Positions 23,285-32,264 of a stretch of 64,000 nt of DNA are shown here, piece by piece. The stretch's first letter is position 1; the number at the start of each line of letters is the position of its first letter. Source of the stretch: JBCCGE01 sp039029455. GTDB lineage: Bacteria > Pseudomonadota > Gammaproteobacteria > Arenicellales > Poriferihabitantaceae. The DNA lies in NCBI GenBank assembly GCA_039029455.1, contig JBCCGE010000002.1:1-64000 (forward strand), written 5' to 3'. Made by a program: the position numbers and the translations under genes. The notes beneath the pieces were generated by a model that worked only from the letters and a program-made list of their open reading frames with translations, had not been told where the DNA came from and did no database searches.

Positions 23285-23827
23285 ATGCAGCAATTTCGTG
23301 GTACCACAATTCTTTCTGTGCGCCGACACAATCAGGTCGTCATTGGTGGGGACGGTCAGGTTTCGATGGGCGACACCCTGATGAAGGGCAACGCCAGAAA
23401 AGTTCGACGGCTCTACCGGGATCAGGTGCTTGCCGGTTTTGCGGGTGGCACGGCTGACGCATTCACGCTTTTTGAACGATTTGAACAGAAGCTGGAAACA
23501 CACCAGGGTCATCTGGTTCGCGCCGCTGTAGAAATGGCCAAAGACTGGCGAACGGATCGCATGCTGCGCCGACTTGAAGCACTGCTGGCGGTTGCGGACA
23601 AAGAGGCTTCGCTGATTATTACAGGCAACGGCGATGTCATTGAGCCCGAAGATGGAATAATGGCGATAGGTTCCGGAGGTAACTATGCGAAATCCGCAGC
23701 ACTTGCGCTGATGCAAAAAACCGAGTTGAGTGCGTTGGAAATTGTTGAGGCAGGTCTGGGTATTGCGAACAAAATATGTATTTATACCAACGATCACCTG
23801 ACCATAGAAACACTGGACACTGACTGA
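23285..23827 (+). CDS. hslV: HslV protease subunit
   Basis: 180 residues. The catalytic Thr is in RGTTILSVRR; the mature enzyme would start at that first Thr after removal of a six-residue propeptide MQQFRG, longer than the bare Met of the E. coli protein. GGDGQVSMGDT, with the conserved Lys in NARKVRRL, and GSGGNYAKSAA complete the proteasome-beta-type site. It forms two stacked hexamers capped by HslU. It is followed 13 bases later by hslU. CTTGAAA at 23139 resembles a sigma-32 -35, but the matching -10 is poor. Confidence 0.97.
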   Translation: MQQFRGTTILSVRRHNQVVIGGDGQVSMGDTLMKGNARKVRRLYRDQVLAGFAGGTADAFTLFERFEQKLETHQGHLVRAAVEMAKDWRTDRMLRRLEALLAVADKEASLIITGNGDVIEPEDGIMAIGSGGNYAKSAALALMQKTELSALEIVEAGLGIANKICIYTNDHLTIETLDTD

Positions 23828-23840
23828 ACAGACTGCTGAT

Positions 23841-25166
23841 ATGACTGAAATGACCCCCCGTGAGATTGTCGAGGAACTCGACAAACACATTATCGGACAA
23901 AAAAACGCAAAACGCTCTGTGGCGATTGCTCTTAGAAACCGGTGGCGCAGAAGTCAGGTTGATGAAGCGATGCGTGCCGAAATCACCCCGAAGAACATCT
24001 TGATGATCGGCCCAACAGGCGTCGGCAAGACTGAAATCGCGCGACGACTCGCAAAGCTCGCCAATGCCCCATTTATCAAGGTTGAGGCAACGAAATTTAC
24101 CGAAGTTGGATATGTCGGACGAGAGGTTGATTCGATTATCAGGGACCTGATGGATATTGCGATAAAAATGATGCGCGAACAGGCAATGGAGAAAGTCAGG
24201 ACGAGAGCCGAGGATGCTGCAGAAGAACAGGTTCTGGATTTGCTGTTACCACCAGCCCGGCTGGACGAGGTTCAGGACAATGATGGGGCGGCGCGACAAA
24301 GGTTCAGAAAACTGCTGCGTGAGGGCAAGCTGGACGATAAGGAAATTGAAATTGAGATTAACGGCCCGTCGCTTGGCGTTGAAATTATGGCGCCACCGGG
24401 TATGGAAGAGATGACTAACCAGCTTCAGGGTATGTTTCAGAACATGGGGCAGCAAAAGAAAACTTCGAAAAAAGTTCGCGTTGCTGAAGCGCTGAAGTTG
24501 CTGACTGAAGAAGAAGCCGGGAAACTGATTAATGACGACGATATCAAGACTCAGGCACTTGAGCGGGTTGAGCAGCACGGCATCGTGTTTCTCGATGAGA
24601 TCGACAAAATAGTGGGACGATCGGGGACCAGTGGCTCCGGTGGTGAAGTTTCAAGAGAAGGCGTGCAGCGAGATTTGTTGCCGCTCGTCGAGGGCACCAC
24701 CGTATCCACAAAGTACGGAATGGTAAAGACCGACCATATCCTGTTTATTGCGTCCGGTGCGTTTCAGCTCAGTAAGCCATCGGATCTGATACCGGAGTTG
24801 CAGGGTCGTTTACCAATCCGGGTTGAACTTCGTTCGCTCACCACGGAGGATTTTGTCAGAATACTTACGGAACCCGATGCCTCACTGACCGAGCAGTATC
24901 AGGCTCTGCTGCACACCGAAGGGGTGAAACTCGAATTTGAGCAAGCCGGCGTTCAGCGGATTGCAGAGGTTGCCTGGCAGGTGAATGAACAAACCGAAAA
25001 CATCGGGGCCCGCAGGTTGCACACGGTTATGGAACGATTGCTTGAAAAGATTTCCTTTGAAGCTGCGGATCGATCGGACAGCACGGAAACTGTGACGTCT
25101 GAGTATGTCGACGAGGCTCTTAAAGGGTTGGCAGAAAACCAGGATCTTTCGAGATACATACTCTGA
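23841..25166 (+). CDS. hslU: HslU ATPase subunit
   Basis: 441 residues, full length. Walker A GPTGVGKTEIARRLA (about residues 56-70), the pore motif GYVGREV, the variable I domain (about 110-240) and Walker B IVFLDEIDKI (about 249-258) are present, with the sensor-2 arginine in ENIGARRLHTVMERLLE. The C-terminal end SRYIL matches the tail that activates HslV. It unfolds substrates for HslV in the cytoplasm. Confidence 0.97.
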   Translation: MTEMTPREIVEELDKHIIGQKNAKRSVAIALRNRWRRSQVDEAMRAEITPKNILMIGPTGVGKTEIARRLAKLANAPFIKVEATKFTEVGYVGREVDSIIRDLMDIAIKMMREQAMEKVRTRAEDAAEEQVLDLLLPPARLDEVQDNDGAARQRFRKLLREGKLDDKEIEIEINGPSLGVEIMAPPGMEEMTNQLQGMFQNMGQQKKTSKKVRVAEALKLLTEEEAGKLINDDDIKTQALERVEQHGIVFLDEIDKIVGRSGTSGSGGEVSREGVQRDLLPLVEGTTVSTKYGMVKTDHILFIASGAFQLSKPSDLIPELQGRLPIRVELRSLTTEDFVRILTEPDASLTEQYQALLHTEGVKLEFEQAGVQRIAEVAWQVNEQTENIGARRLHTVMERLLEKISFEAADRSDSTETVTSEYVDEALKGLAENQDLSRYIL

Positions 25167-25195
25167 TGCAGCACGGCATATAGTATTCAACAGGT

Positions 25196-25945
25196 TTGTT
25201 TTCCAGACTTAAACTCATGTGGAAAATCGTTGGTGCACTCAGACTGGGTCTATCAGTTGTGATGGTGGTGATTGGGCTGATTGCGTGCAGTTTCAGTTCC
25301 ATGATGTCCCGCCGGGTATTCTTCTTTCTGGCTCACCTGTGGCACCGAACGCTTCTCTGGATTATCGGAATAAAGCCCGAATATCCCGAAAATGACATTG
25401 TCGAAGGCAGTTTGTTGATTGGTAATCATGTTTCGTGGGCCGACATCCTTGTCGTTGGCGCGCGATGGCCGGTGGTTTTTCTGGCCAAAAAAGAAATCGC
25501 CTCATGGCCCGTTTTAGGATGGATCATTCGGGGTGCGGGAACGCTGTTTATTGAAAGGGGCAAAGGAGCAAGCAAGGCACTTGGTGAAATCAGCGAGACT
25601 CTGAAGAAAGGCCAAACCGTGCTTGTTTTTCCTGAGGGCAGAACATCAGACGGTGCCGGGGTGCTCCGGTTTCAGCCCAGATTACTGCAAGCCGCCATTG
25701 ATGCCGGGCAGGTCGTGCAGTCCTTTGCGCTGATGTACTCTGACAGCGACGGTTTTCGTCAGGAGCGCATTACGTATGCAGGCAATGTCTCTTTTATGGG
25801 CAGTTTCTGGCGCACAGTTGCGGGTCCGTCTACGAATGCCACTGTAATCCTAAGCGCTGTGGAACACACCGGTATTGACAGGCAGGAAATCGCGGTCGCA
25901 TCTGAAAAGTGGGTGCAGGAACAAATTGAGTCTAAGTTCGGCTAA
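25196..25945 (+). CDS. plsC: 1-acyl-glycerol-3-phosphate acyltransferase family
   Basis: 249 residues. An N-terminal span (about residues 12-34) precedes the PlsC domain with NHVSWADIL (H-X4-D catalytic box), the glycerophosphate-binding FIERGKGASK and PEGRTSDG. Such enzymes make phosphatidic acid at the inner membrane, though ornithine-lipid acyltransferases look alike. The frame opens with TTG 25196; ATG 25217 is an alternative that would lose seven residues, and neither has a good ribosome site. It lies between hslU and rpoH. Confidence 0.85.
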   Translation: MFSRLKLMWKIVGALRLGLSVVMVVIGLIACSFSSMMSRRVFFFLAHLWHRTLLWIIGIKPEYPENDIVEGSLLIGNHVSWADILVVGARWPVVFLAKKEIASWPVLGWIIRGAGTLFIERGKGASKALGEISETLKKGQTVLVFPEGRTSDGAGVLRFQPRLLQAAIDAGQVVQSFALMYSDSDGFRQERITYAGNVSFMGSFWRTVAGPSTNATVILSAVEHTGIDRQEIAVASEKWVQEQIESKFG

Positions 25946-26030
25946 ATTCGGCGAAAATTAAATAAATTGCAGTAAAAATGCTGCTGCCTGCGGAAAATAA
26001 GCTGCAATCGGTTCTGAACTATTCAAATTA

Positions 26031-26060
26031 TTAGCACTCTATCTCGTAGAGTGCTAAAAT
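26031..26060 (+). promoter_or_regulatory. CIRCE operator over the rpoH promoter
   Basis: A perfect CIRCE element: TTAGCACTC, nine bases, GAGTGCTAA (26031-26057). This is the operator of the heat-shock repressor HrcA. TTAGCA (26031-26036) and TAAAAT (26055-26060), 18 bp apart, could be the -35 and -10, so the operator would cover the core promoter. It ends 34 bases before the rpoH ATG. The direct target is therefore rpoH. Confidence 0.9.
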
Positions 26061-26091
26061 TAACGTGTTCTGCACAGGAGGACACCCTTAC

Positions 26092-26946
26092 ATGACCCAA
26101 ACACTTCCGATCGCAATTAATCTATCGTCCAGCGAAAACCTCGCGTCTTACATGCGTGCTGTCAATGCAGCACCGATACTCACAGCTGAGCGTGAGCGGG
26201 AACTCGCGATTCGATACCATGAAAATGAGGATCTCGATGCCGCCAGAGAGCTTGTGGTGTCTCATCTTCGTCACGTTGTTAAGGTTGCACGAGGGTTTAT
26301 GGGATACGGGCTGCCGCTTACTGATCTGATTCAGGAAGGCAGCATTGGGTTGATGAAGGCTGTCAAGCGATTCGATCCGAATCGCGATATCCGTCTGGTT
26401 TCATTCGCCGTTCACTGGATTCGGGCGGAGATCTACGATTACGTGTTGCGCAACTGGCGAATGGTCAAAGTGGCTACCACCAAAGCTCAACGTAAGCTGT
26501 TTTTTAATTTGCGTAAATCCCGAGCGCAGCTTGGCTGGATGAAAGATGAAGAGGTTGAGCAGCTTGCTTCAGACCTCGATGTTGAAGCTACAACTGTCCG
26601 GGAGATGGAATCACGGTTGAGTAGCACCGACGTTTCATTTGATATGGTGCTTGATGGGGATGACGATGACAGCTCCTTCGCACCCGAGCATCATCTCGGA
26701 GACAGCACCTATGATCCGGCATTGGTGGTCAGTCGGAAGGAATACGAAGGACAGGTTTCAAATCAGCTGGGCGAGGCCCTTGAAGGGCTGGATGAAAGAA
26801 GTCGCGACATCGTTCAAAGACGCTGGTTAAGCGACGACAAGCCCACGCTGCACGATCTCGCGGACGAATACGGCGTTTCTGCTGAACGCATCCGTCAGAT
26901 AGAAAAGCGGGCGATGGAAAAAATGCGCGGAAATATTTCCCTTTAG
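26092..26946 (+). CDS. rpoH: RNA polymerase sigma-32 (heat-shock sigma factor)
   Basis: 284 residues. Region 2 has DLIQEGSIGLMKAVKRFDP and RLVSFAVHWIRAEIYDYVLRN. The RpoH box QRKLFFNLRK (about residues 132-141) separates it from other group 3 sigmas. Region 4 helix-turn-helix LHDLADEYGVSAERIRQIE lies near the C terminus. It directs transcription of chaperone and protease genes. ATG 26092 has GGAGGA nine bases upstream. A CIRCE site covers its promoter, so HrcA would control its transcription; no hrcA is in the window. Confidence 0.96.
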   Translation: MTQTLPIAINLSSSENLASYMRAVNAAPILTAERERELAIRYHENEDLDAARELVVSHLRHVVKVARGFMGYGLPLTDLIQEGSIGLMKAVKRFDPNRDIRLVSFAVHWIRAEIYDYVLRNWRMVKVATTKAQRKLFFNLRKSRAQLGWMKDEEVEQLASDLDVEATTVREMESRLSSTDVSFDMVLDGDDDDSSFAPEHHLGDSTYDPALVVSRKEYEGQVSNQLGEALEGLDERSRDIVQRRWLSDDKPTLHDLADEYGVSAERIRQIEKRAMEKMRGNISL

Positions 26947-27019
26947 GTACTCGCTGCAGTCACCAATCGGTTTTGCTTTATTGATGCGTCCGCCATCCAC
27001 CGCAAAACAGTAAGAATCC

Positions 27020-27043
27020 GGCCGGCGCAAGCCGGCCTTTTTC
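27020..27043 (+). terminator. Rho-independent terminator after rpoH
   Basis: GGCCGGC, loop GCAA, GCCGGCC, then TTTTTCGTTTT. A strong 7 bp GC stem about 75 bases after the rpoH stop, in the + direction, before the convergent mrcA. Confidence 0.85.
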
Positions 27044-27142
27044 GTTTTATTCTAACCAGCAGGACTGAGTTTTAGAAATGAGTCTGAGTCCTGGAACTAT
27101 CTGTCCCAGGTCAGAAGACACAAATTGTTTTTTCTGTCCTGG

Positions 27143-29554
27143 TTAAAAGAGGGTTTCGGATACTGACTCACTTCCGGATGCAGGAGTGTCCTCTGCCACG
27201 TTCGTTTGGATTGCGTTTGTTGGCTCTGTGCCAGTCAGAAAGTATTCCTGATAACCCTCGGGATCTTGACTGGAGGTTGCTTCACCCGTAGTTTTATTAA
27301 TCATTCGTGAGACGATGTTTTCAGGAATGGATGCTTCTTTTTCGGGAAAATCTTTCAACACCTCCTCCATGAAATCCACCCAAATCGGCAGCGCCGCGCT
27401 GGCGCCCGATTCGCGCCGGCCTAAATGTTCGGGCTCATCGAAGCCGATATAAACTGTTGTTATCACATCTGAGTTGAAGCCTGAAAACCAGGCATCCTTG
27501 TAATCGTTTGTCGTGCCGGTTTTCCCCGCCAGATCGTTTCGTCCCAGTCGAAGCGCTTTCTGACCGGTACCCGAAAGAATGACCTGTTTCATAATACTCC
27601 GAGTTAAAAACGCGTTCTCCTCGCTGATCACACGATCGCCAAGACCTCGGAGTGTGTCTTTGTCCTCGGGCGTATTGCCTTCTTCAACGGACTCTGCAAT
27701 TTCTTCCGTGTCTTTGCCGAGCAAGTCGAAATCAACCTGATTGCCATCCGGGTCAGAGATTTCCCGAATCAGATACGGAGCCAGCTTATATCCACCATTC
27801 GCAATCACTGCATAACTGCTGGCAAGGCCAATTGGAGTGACCTGGGTACTGCCCAATGACAGGGAAAGCGCCCTTGGCAGCTGGTCGGGTTCAAAACCAA
27901 ACTTGGCCAGGTGATCGATTGTGGTATCGATACCCATAGCTCGAAGTAATCTCACCGACACCAGATTAAGCGAAAGGCTGAGTGCTTTTCGCAGACGTGT
28001 CGGCCCAAAAAACTGCTTGCTGTAGTTTTCGGGGCGCCAGACCCCTTCAAGATCATCCTCAATAACTATAGGAGCGGCACTGACCAGACTTCCCGGGGAA
28101 AAGCCATGTTCCATCGCGGCGGAATAAATAAACGGCTTAATGTTCGAGCCGGGCTGTCTGAGCGCCTGAGTAGCGCGATTGAATTTACTCAGGTAGTAAT
28201 CGAATCCGCCACTGAGAGCGAGTATTTCCCCTGTATTCGGGTCCAGGCTGACGAGTGCACCAGACACGTCCGGCATCTGCGAAAAATGCCATTCAGTATC
28301 GTCGTCTTCAGAATTGGATTTAACGTACACGATATCTCCGGGTGCGACGACCGCGCTCGCACTATCCGGCTTTTCACCCATTGAATTTGCGGTCAGGTAG
28401 GGCCGTGCCCATTGCATGGTCTTCAGTGAAACACTGACTTGTTCACCATTTCGAAGCTGCGCGACGAAACCCTCTTTACCAGAGGAAACAACCATTGCCG
28501 CCTTCAGCTCCTGACTGTCTTCAAACTCTTCCATCTCAGTGGCAAACAATTCACTGTCGTTCGGATCGATCTCCAGTTTACCGGCCGGACCTCGATACCC
28601 GTGACGTTCATCGTAATCAAAAATTCCCTTACGAAGAGTTTGATTGGCGAACTGCTGATAATCACTTCTGATCGTCAAAACCACATTTAGTCCACTTTCA
28701 TAGACGGCATCTCCGAGTTTGTCGAATAGGATTTGTCTCGCCATTTCTGCTACGAACGGAGCCTGGAGATCGACGTCAGCGACGTGTTGTGTTGCCGTTA
28801 CCGGGGCCTGCTGCGCTTTTTCAAGGGCGAAATCATCGATTTTTCCCAATGTGTGCAGTCTGCGCAGCACATAGTCGCGACGTTGCTCCGCGCGTTTTGG
28901 ATTCGAAATCGGATTGTCCCGTGATGGCGCCTTTGGTAAACCGGCCAGCATTGCAATCTCAGGCACGCTCAGGTTTTTCAGTTCTTCGCCGTAATACACC
29001 TGAGCCGCTGCCGCAAAACCGTAAGATCGATGACCGAGAAATATCTTGTTGAGATACAACTCGAGAATCTCATCTTTGGTCAACGCTCGCTCCATATTGA
29101 ATGCGAGCAGCATTTCCTTGAGTTTTCGGGTATAGGTTTTTTCCGGGTTAAGGAAAAAATTGCGCGCCACCTGCATGGTGATCGTGCTGGCGCCCTGAGA
29201 TCTGGACTGACTCCGAATGTTACTGATCAGGGCACGAGCTATACCGGGAAAATCAACTCCGGTGTGGTGATAGAAGCGATCATCCTCCGTCGCCAGCAGT
29301 GCATCAATCAGCAGCGGTGGGGCCTCATCCAGAGTGACTGGAATGCGTCTTTCATTGCCGTATTCCGCAATCAGCTTTTCATCAGAGCTGTATATTCGTA
29401 GCGGAACATTGAGTGGAATTTCGCGAATCTGTTCAACTGTCGGAAGGTTTGGCAGCAAAGATGCAGCATAAATTGCCAGCCCAATCCCCATTGTTGCGCA
29501 GAAAACAACGCTGAGTGACACGACTTTTGTAACCAGGGTAAATAAAAATTTCAT
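27143..29554 (-). CDS. mrcA: Penicillin-binding protein 1A, bifunctional
   Basis: 803 residues. An N-terminal span (about residues 9-30) is followed by the GT51 transglycosylase with EDDRFYHHTGVDF and QGASTITMQVARNF, then an OB-like insert and the transpeptidase. The active-site Ser is in RQPGSNIKP (SxxK), with a SLN motif and KTGTTNDYKDAWF. It polymerises and cross-links peptidoglycan. It is divergent from pilM, the arrangement also seen in pseudomonads. The C-terminal 60 residues are acidic and probably unstructured. Confidence 0.96.
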   Translation of the reverse strand: MKFLFTLVTKVVSLSVVFCATMGIGLAIYAASLLPNLPTVEQIREIPLNVPLRIYSSDEKLIAEYGNERRIPVTLDEAPPLLIDALLATEDDRFYHHTGVDFPGIARALISNIRSQSRSQGASTITMQVARNFFLNPEKTYTRKLKEMLLAFNMERALTKDEILELYLNKIFLGHRSYGFAAAAQVYYGEELKNLSVPEIAMLAGLPKAPSRDNPISNPKRAEQRRDYVLRRLHTLGKIDDFALEKAQQAPVTATQHVADVDLQAPFVAEMARQILFDKLGDAVYESGLNVVLTIRSDYQQFANQTLRKGIFDYDERHGYRGPAGKLEIDPNDSELFATEMEEFEDSQELKAAMVVSSGKEGFVAQLRNGEQVSVSLKTMQWARPYLTANSMGEKPDSASAVVAPGDIVYVKSNSEDDDTEWHFSQMPDVSGALVSLDPNTGEILALSGGFDYYLSKFNRATQALRQPGSNIKPFIYSAAMEHGFSPGSLVSAAPIVIEDDLEGVWRPENYSKQFFGPTRLRKALSLSLNLVSVRLLRAMGIDTTIDHLAKFGFEPDQLPRALSLSLGSTQVTPIGLASSYAVIANGGYKLAPYLIREISDPDGNQVDFDLLGKDTEEIAESVEEGNTPEDKDTLRGLGDRVISEENAFLTRSIMKQVILSGTGQKALRLGRNDLAGKTGTTNDYKDAWFSGFNSDVITTVYIGFDEPEHLGRRESGASAALPIWVDFMEEVLKDFPEKEASIPENIVSRMINKTTGEATSSQDPEGYQEYFLTGTEPTNAIQTNVAEDTPASGSESVSETLF

Positions 29555-29600
29555 GTTTTTGGGTCGGTCGACCGCGATGTCGAATACTGACGCTAAAGAT

Positions 29601-29641
29601 GTAAAAGTGCTTTTACAGCTCCTTTGTATAGGGTTATTATA
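29601..29641 (-). promoter_or_regulatory. Candidate mrcA -10 and leader palindrome
   Basis: On the minus strand a perfect TATAAT (29641-29636) follows GACGC. Just downstream lies GTAAAAG-TG-CTTTTAC (29601-29616), a 7 bp palindrome that could be an operator or leader hairpin. The 454 bp gap 29555-30008 between mrcA and pilM otherwise holds no gene I can support. Confidence 0.35.
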
Positions 29642-30008
29642 GCGTCAACAGGGGAGCGCAACGCATTGATCGTGCATTGCGGAACATAAATTAGCTGATA
29701 AAATTCAAAAATCTAATTAGTCTAACTGCAATTTACTTTAGGTTTTGGCAGTGTGAGCCGAACTCCGTGAATCTATCCAACGAGTTCGTCCCAAGACTCG
29801 ATGCATCGGCGGTCTGGTAGTTTGTAAATACAAGATCCGTGGACCGGTGGCGGTTGAGATTACTGCCACTTCCAAGCTGCATTACGGATTCGAATTCGCT
29901 CATAGCAGGTAACTGCTGAGCAGAGTGAGTGCGATTCCGTCGTTTAGCGTCGACCGAGCCTGTCAAACCTGGATTTTGCGGTCCAACCATATTGGGGATC
30001 ACTTACTG

Positions 30009-31070
30009 ATGTTTTCATCGAAAAAGCGGGGAAAAATTGTTGGCGTCGACATCGGCACCACGTCGATCAAGGTGATTGAGATGTCCCGATCAGGTCGATC
30101 ACTATCTGTGGATCGCTACGGCTTTGAGCCACTGATCCCGGGACTCATAATTGAACACCAGATAAAGGACGTTGAGCAGGTCGCGCGGGCGGTTGAACGA
30201 GCGGTTAAACGTTCAGGCTCAAAAGCAAAGCGGGCAGCGGTTTGCGTTTCGTCCAACAGCGTCATTTCAAAAACGATTCCGGTTCAGCCAGATCTCAGCG
30301 GAGAAGAACTGGAGTCGCTGGTTGAGATAGAAGCTGACCGGGTCGTGCCCTACGCCCTCGACGAGGTGAACATCGATTTCCAGCGTGTCGGTGCCTCGCA
30401 AACATCCCCGGGCGAAGAAGATGTTCAAATCGTGGTGTGCAGGAAAAATGTGGTTGAAGGTCTCAGCGCAGTGCTGGAAGAGGCGGATCTCGAGCCAGCT
30501 GTTGTGGATGTGGATTCATTCACTCTGTCCCGAGTATACGGTCTGGTCCGACAGGGGATTGTGGGTGGCGGACAAAAACGCACCAGTGGAGTGGTTGATT
30601 TCGGTTCAAATACCAGCCGACTGACTGTTTTTCACAACAATAAGTCAATCTACCATCGCGAAGCACCGTTCGGCGGTCGACAGCTGGTCGACAGCATTCA
30701 CCAGAAGTACGGCATGTCTCAGGAAGACGCGCTATCTGCTTTGAGGAAGAACAGCCTTCCCAAGAGTTTCAAATCCGAAGTATTAAAACCGTTTGTGAAA
30801 ACCCTGGTGCAGGAGCTTCTGCGCACACTTCAGTTTTTCTATTCTTCGAGCACGCACAATAACATTGACGAGTTGTTGATCACGGGCGGTTGCGCGCAGA
30901 TCGGAAACGTCGACAAGATTATCGAGAAACGGATCGAAGTACCGACAGTGGTGATGAATCCGTTTGCATCTACCCGAATCGGATCAAAAATTGATACTGA
31001 ACGATTTCGACGGGAAATTCCTTCACTGGCAATCGCCAGTGGTTTGGCACTTAGGGGGGTTGAATCGTAA
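30009..31070 (+). CDS. pilM: Type IV pilus inner-membrane platform protein PilM
   Basis: 353 residues, actin-like fold. VGVDIGTTSIKVIEM (about residues 11-25) is the nucleotide-binding phosphate-1 loop; DFGSNTSRLTVF and GGCAQIGNVDKII are the later actin-type motifs. PilM sits on the cytoplasmic side and binds the PilN tail. I chose ATG 30009, where the protein begins FSSKKRGK as in homologues; the upstream in-frame part is non-coding. It overlaps pilN by one base and starts the pilMNOPQ operon. Confidence 0.95.
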   Translation: MFSSKKRGKIVGVDIGTTSIKVIEMSRSGRSLSVDRYGFEPLIPGLIIEHQIKDVEQVARAVERAVKRSGSKAKRAAVCVSSNSVISKTIPVQPDLSGEELESLVEIEADRVVPYALDEVNIDFQRVGASQTSPGEEDVQIVVCRKNVVEGLSAVLEEADLEPAVVDVDSFTLSRVYGLVRQGIVGGGQKRTSGVVDFGSNTSRLTVFHNNKSIYHREAPFGGRQLVDSIHQKYGMSQEDALSALRKNSLPKSFKSEVLKPFVKTLVQELLRTLQFFYSSSTHNNIDELLITGGCAQIGNVDKIIEKRIEVPTVVMNPFASTRIGSKIDTERFRREIPSLAIASGLALRGVES

Positions 31071-31639
31071 TGAGCGGAATTAACTTATTGCCGTGGCGGG
31101 AAGAGCGCCGAAGGGCCAGAGATCGCCAGATGCTGTCGACCAGTTTTATCATCTGGTTGTTATGCGGTCTGGCTGTTTTTGCCGGTTACAGTTATCTGAT
31201 CTCGAAGCAGGATTATCAGAAAAACCGAAACCGTTACCTGGATACTGAAATTCGCAAGCTGGATTCCAAGATCAAGGAGATCAATCAGTTGAGAAATCAG
31301 AAAGACAATCTGATCACGCGAATGGAAGTCATCCAGAACCTGCAGCGCGAGCGGACCCAGGTCGTTCATTTATTCGACGACATCGTCAGAAAGCTGCCCG
31401 AAGGTGTGCACTACGCGTCGCTCAGCAAGAAGGGTAAACGCTTCAGTCTGAAGGGTACCGCTCAGTCAAACGCGAGAGTGTCCGACTTGATGAACCGTCT
31501 TGATTCGTCTGACTGGTTTGCAAATCCGGATTTGAATGTCATTAATATTCGACCTGCTGAGGGTGTGCGACTGAGTCAGTTTGTGTTGAACGTGTCGGAG
31601 GAAATTATCCGGGACGAGGACGTTGAGGAGGTAAATTAG
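31070..31639 (+). CDS. pilN: Type IV pilus assembly protein PilN
   Basis: 189 residues. The N-terminal INLLPWREERR (residues 4-14) is the conserved motif that binds PilM. One span follows (about 26-44), then a coiled coil (about 50-100) and a periplasmic ferredoxin-like domain. It forms a heterodimer with PilO that links the cytoplasmic motor to PilP and PilQ. It is one base from pilO. Confidence 0.95.
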   Translation: MSGINLLPWREERRRARDRQMLSTSFIIWLLCGLAVFAGYSYLISKQDYQKNRNRYLDTEIRKLDSKIKEINQLRNQKDNLITRMEVIQNLQRERTQVVHLFDDIVRKLPEGVHYASLSKKGKRFSLKGTAQSNARVSDLMNRLDSSDWFANPDLNVINIRPAEGVRLSQFVLNVSEEIIRDEDVEEVN

Positions 31640-31640
31640 G

Positions 31641-32261
31641 ATGAACCTTTCTGAGCTTAGCGATATTGACGTAGGCGATCTCAGCACATGGCCAATCTGG
31701 TTTCGCTGGGTAATGGTTGCAATTTTCGGTGCCGCGATTTTGTACGGTGGCTATCGGATGTTCATACTGCCCGAGCAGGAAGTTTTGACTAAACTCGAGC
31801 GCAATGAAGAGAGTCTGAGGAAGCAGTTTCTGGATAAAAAAGAGCTGGTGGTTAACCTTCCTGCTTACAAGGATCAGATGATTGAGATTCAGGACCGATT
31901 TGGCGTGGTGCTGAAGCAACTGCCTGACAAGACCGAGGTCCCGGCCCTGTTGATCGACATTTCGCAGGTGGGACTCGCGCGAGGGCTGGTTTTCAGTCAA
32001 TTTAAACCCGGAAATCCGCGAACCGACGAGTTTTACATCACGTTGCCGATTTCGATCAGTGTGTCCGGAACTTATCATCAATTGGCGGAGTTCATCAGTG
32101 ATCTGGCCGCACTTCCCCGAATTGTCACTCTCGGCAACATGTCCATTGCGGGCGAGGCGTCTAACCTGAGCATGAAAGCCCAGCTTTTCACGTACCAGTA
32201 TCTCGAGGACGACATCGGCGGTGAATCTGGCGGCGAGGAAAAGGTAAGGACGCAGGGGTAA
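31641..32261 (+). CDS. pilO: Type IV pilus assembly protein PilO
   Basis: 206 residues. A short cytoplasmic N terminus, one span (about residues 22-42), a coiled coil (about 48-90) and a C-terminal ferredoxin-like domain. FQDRFGVVLKQLPDKTEVP and ISVSGTYHQLAEFISDLAALPRIV are typical PilO blocks. It partners PilN in the inner-membrane alignment complex. Four bases separate it from pilP. Confidence 0.94.
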   Translation: MNLSELSDIDVGDLSTWPIWFRWVMVAIFGAAILYGGYRMFILPEQEVLTKLERNEESLRKQFLDKKELVVNLPAYKDQMIEIQDRFGVVLKQLPDKTEVPALLIDISQVGLARGLVFSQFKPGNPRTDEFYITLPISISVSGTYHQLAEFISDLAALPRIVTLGNMSIAGEASNLSMKAQLFTYQYLEDDIGGESGGEEKVRTQG

Positions 32262-32264
32262 GCT

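Noticed and set aside
23282..23890. 202-codon minus-strand open frame
   Set aside because: Antisense to hslV, whose identity is certain.
29733..30002. 89-codon minus-strand open frame upstream of pilM
   Set aside because: No ribosome site, no recognisable features and low-complexity content; likely a chance frame in the mrcA-pilM gap.
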